Source: Caldicellulosiruptor obsidiansis OB47
GTDB lineage: Bacteria; Bacillota; Thermoanaerobacteria; Caldicellulosiruptorales; Caldicellulosiruptoraceae
NCBI RefSeq assembly: GCF_000145215.1
Contig: NC_014392.1
Span: forward strand, 799,501 to 863,500
Reading direction: 5' to 3'
DNA: 64,000 nt
Shown: positions 62,022 through 64,000 of the stretch, piece by piece
Position numbering within the stretch: position 1 is the stretch's first letter
Layout: each line of letters begins with the position of its first letter
Made by a program: the position numbers and the translations under genes
The notes under the pieces: generated by a model
The model's input: the letters and a program-made list of their open reading frames with translations, nothing else
What the model was told of the DNA's origin: nothing
Database searches by the model: none

Positions 62022-64000
62022 TTGCCCAGGCAGTTTCCACTTGAAAAAACAAGAAATATAGGAATTATGGCTCATATAGATGCGGGGAAAACAACAACAA
62101 CAGAAAGAATTCTCTTTTACACAGGTAAGGTTCACAAATTGGGTGAAGTCCACGAAGGAACTGCTACAATGGACTGGATGGAGCAGGAACAGGAAAGAGG
62201 TATTACTATTACCTCTGCTGCTACAACTTGTGAATGGAAAGGTCACAGGATAAACATCATTGACACACCAGGACATGTGGACTTCACAGTTGAGGTAGAA
62301 AGGTCTCTGCGCGTGCTTGATGGTGCGATTGCTGTATTTTGTGCAAAAGGCGGCGTTGAGCCACAGTCAGAGACTGTTTGGAGACAGGCAGATAAATACC
62401 GTGTTCCAAGGATAGCTTATGTCAACAAGATGGACATAATGGGTGCAAACTTTTTCAACGTTATTGATATGATGAAGGAAAGACTGGGTGCAAACCCGGT
62501 TGCAATCCAAGTTCCAATTGGAAAAGAAGATACTTTCAAAGGTATTGTTGACCTTCTTACAATGAAGGCTATAATCTATGTTGACGACCTTGGAAAAGTC
62601 TCGCAAGAGACAGAGATTCCAGATGAAGTAAAAGGCATTGCTGAAGAGTACAGGATTAAACTTTTAGAAGCTGTTGCAGAAACTGACGAAGATATTATGA
62701 TGAAATATTTAGAGGGTGAAGAGATTACAGTTGAAGAGCTCAAGGCTGCAATAAGAAAAGCTACAATCAACATGCAGATGACACCTGTGCTTTGCGGTTC
62801 ATCTTATAGAAACAAAGGTGTTCAGCCACTTTTGGATGCTGTTGTTGATTATTTGCCATCACCAGTTGATATTGCTGCAGTGAAAGGATTTTCACCTGAT
62901 ACTGGTGAAGAGATTGAAAGAAAGACAAGTGAAGATGAACCATTCTGTGCACTTGCATTTAAAATTATGTCTGACCCATATGTTGGTAAACTGACATTCT
63001 TGAGAGTTTACTCAGGTGTTCTTCATGCAGGGTCGTATGTTTATAACTCTACAAAGAACAAGAAAGAAAGAGTAGGAAGACTTTTGCACATGCACGCAAA
63101 CCACAGGGAAGACGTTGATGCAGTGTATGCAGGTGATATCTGTGCAGCAATAGGTCTTTCTAATACTACAACAGGTGATACCCTCTGCGATGAAAATCAT
63201 CCGATTGTTTTGGAATCTATGGAATTTCCAGAACCTGTTATACAGGTTGCTATTGAGCCAAAGACCAAAGCTGACCAGGAGAAGATGGGTATTGCGCTGC
63301 AGAGACTTTCAGAGGAAGACCCGACGTTCAAAGTATCAACAAACCACGAGACAGGGCAAACTCTTATTGCAGGTATGGGAGAGCTTCACCTTGAGATTAT
63401 TGTTGACAGAATGAAAAGAGAGTTCAAGGTAGAGGTCAATGTAGGTAAACCTCAGGTTGCTTACAAAGAGACAATCAAGAAATCTGTCAAGGTTGAAGGA
63501 AAGTATATCAGACAGTCTGGTGGTAGAGGTCAGTACGGTCACGTTTGGCTTGAGCTTGAGCCACTTGAAAGAGGCGCAGGGTATGAGTTTGTTAACAAGA
63601 TTGTCGGTGGTGTGATTCCAAAAGAGTTCATACCATCTGTCGATGCAGGTGTCCAGGAAGCAATGCAGTCAGGTGTTTTGGCAGGATATCCTGTAGTGGA
63701 CGTAAGAGTTACGCTGTTTGACGGTTCATACCACGAGGTTGACTCAAGCGACATGGCATTCAGAATTGCAGCAGCTCAAGCGTTCAGAGAAGGTATGAAA
63801 AAGGCAGACCCAGTACTCTTAGAGCCTATTATGAAGGTTGAGGTTGTTGTCCCTGAAGAGTACATGGGTGATGTAATGGGTGATATCAACTCCAGACGAG
63901 GAAGAATTGAGGGTATGGAACTGAGAGGTAACGCTCAGGTTATTCGTGCATATGTTCCGCTTGCTGAGATGTTTGGTTATGCAACAGACTTGAGGTCAAA
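62022..64000 (+). CDS. fusA: Elongation factor G, 3' truncated at window end
   Basis: Translocation GTPase. About 659 of the expected 690 residues are inside the window. The TTG at 62022 ([19 protein letters not shown]) has AAGGAGG 10 bases upstream. G1 is [12 protein letters not shown]3 DTPGHVD, G4 NKMD, and switch 1 has [14 protein letters not shown]. Domains II to V are present as far as [20 protein letters not shown]; only the final C-terminal end lies outside. tuf normally follows. Confidence 0.98.
   Translation, partial: MPRQFPLEKTRNIGIMAHIDAGKTTTTERILFYTGKVHKLGEVHEGTATMDWMEQEQERGITITSAATTCEWKGHRINIIDTPGHVDFTVEVERSLRVLDGAIAVFCAKGGVEPQSETVWRQADKYRVPRIAYVNKMDIMGANFFNVIDMMKERLGANPVAIQVPIGKEDTFKGIVDLLTMKAIIYVDDLGKVSQETEIPDEVKGIAEEYRIKLLEAVAETDEDIMMKYLEGEEITVEELKAAIRKATINMQMTPVLCGSSYRNKGVQPLLDAVVDYLPSPVDIAAVKGFSPDTGEEIERKTSEDEPFCALAFKIMSDPYVGKLTFLRVYSGVLHAGSYVYNSTKNKKERVGRLLHMHANHREDVDAVYAGDICAAIGLSNTTTGDTLCDENHPIVLESMEFPEPVIQVAIEPKTKADQEKMGIALQRLSEEDPTFKVSTNHETGQTLIAGMGELHLEIIVDRMKREFKVEVNVGKPQVAYKETIKKSVKVEGKYIRQSGGRGQYGHVWLELEPLERGAGYEFVNKIVGGVIPKEFIPSVDAGVQEAMQSGVLAGYPVVDVRVTLFDGSYHEVDSSDMAFRIAAAQAFREGMKKADPVLLEPIMKVEVVVPEEYMGDVMGDINSRRGRIEGMELRGNAQVIRAYVPLAEMFGYATDLRS

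Overview
The window reads as a chromosomal segment of an AT-rich, thermophilic, plant-biomass-degrading anaerobe of the Firmicutes/Clostridia type. The closest match I recognise is the genus Caldicellulosiruptor; this is judged from gene content and protein style, not from any search. Supporting signs are strong Gram-positive Shine-Dalgarno sequences, many TTG starts, the Bacillus/Clostridium dcw cluster with sbp and spoVD, spoIIGA-sigE-sigG, GatCAB, a membrane pyrophosphatase and an intracellular xylan-oligosaccharide operon. I recognise 56 protein genes, 5 tRNAs and one decayed gene. All lie on the + strand except a compact three-gene xylan block on the - strand.

Layout: 0-2.6 kb holds plsY (5' truncated), a methyltransferase, a cold-shock protein and hslO. 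At 2.6-3.2 kb is a five-tRNA operon (Val, Asp, Phe, Gly, Cys) with a consensus promoter, a leader hairpin and a terminator. At 3.3-9.4 kb are hppA, an orphan 108-residue protein and gatCAB. At 9.4-13.6 kb are an MNT nucleotidyltransferase with a wrecked partner gene, an M16 peptidase pair, lgt and a small spo0E-like gene. At 13.7-29.5 kb is the division and cell-wall cluster, from mraZ (preceded by three 10-bp-spaced MraZ-type repeats) through rsmH, ftsL, spoVD, murE, murF, mraY, murD, ftsW, murG, murA, divIB, a DUF881 gene and sbp to ftsZ. ftsA is missing from its usual place between sbp and ftsZ. At 29.6-33.6 kb, on the - strand, are a GH10 xylanase, a polysaccharide deacetylase and a sialate-O-acetylesterase-type esterase, none with a signal peptide. 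They split ftsZ from spoIIGA-sigE-sigG (34.1-36.6 kb).

At 36.7-43.7 kb are an acyl-CoA ligase behind a strong leader hairpin, lysA, a site-2-type protease, trpS, scpAB, a DUF2953 protein and ytfJ. At 43.8-48.7 kb is a poorly understood group: a degenerate LytM-like membrane protein, a membrane HD-GYP phosphodiesterase, an AlbA_2/ATPase protein and a TPR protein with a C-terminal helix-turn-helix. At 48.7-53.1 kb are thrS, a glycerol-1-phosphate dehydrogenase and a lone cheB. At 53.2-64 kb are rpoB and rpoC, then an L7Ae-type protein, rpsL, rpsG and fusA (3' truncated).

The main points for follow-up are: (1) sigE carries an in-phase A AAA AAG run near its 3' end, and reading -1 from it restores the normal family C-terminus; (2) the spoIIGA promoter has a 21-bp spacer, like the Spo0A-dependent spoIIG promoter of Bacillus; (3) a xylan operon sits inside an otherwise conserved ftsZ-spoIIG neighbourhood; (4) RpoB has Asn at the rifampicin-pocket position equivalent to E. 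coli His526; (5) a perfect 15-bp leader hairpin with an overlapping alternative fold precedes the acyl-CoA ligase; (6) the 43.8-48.7 kb cluster is the best candidate here for an undescribed signalling unit.
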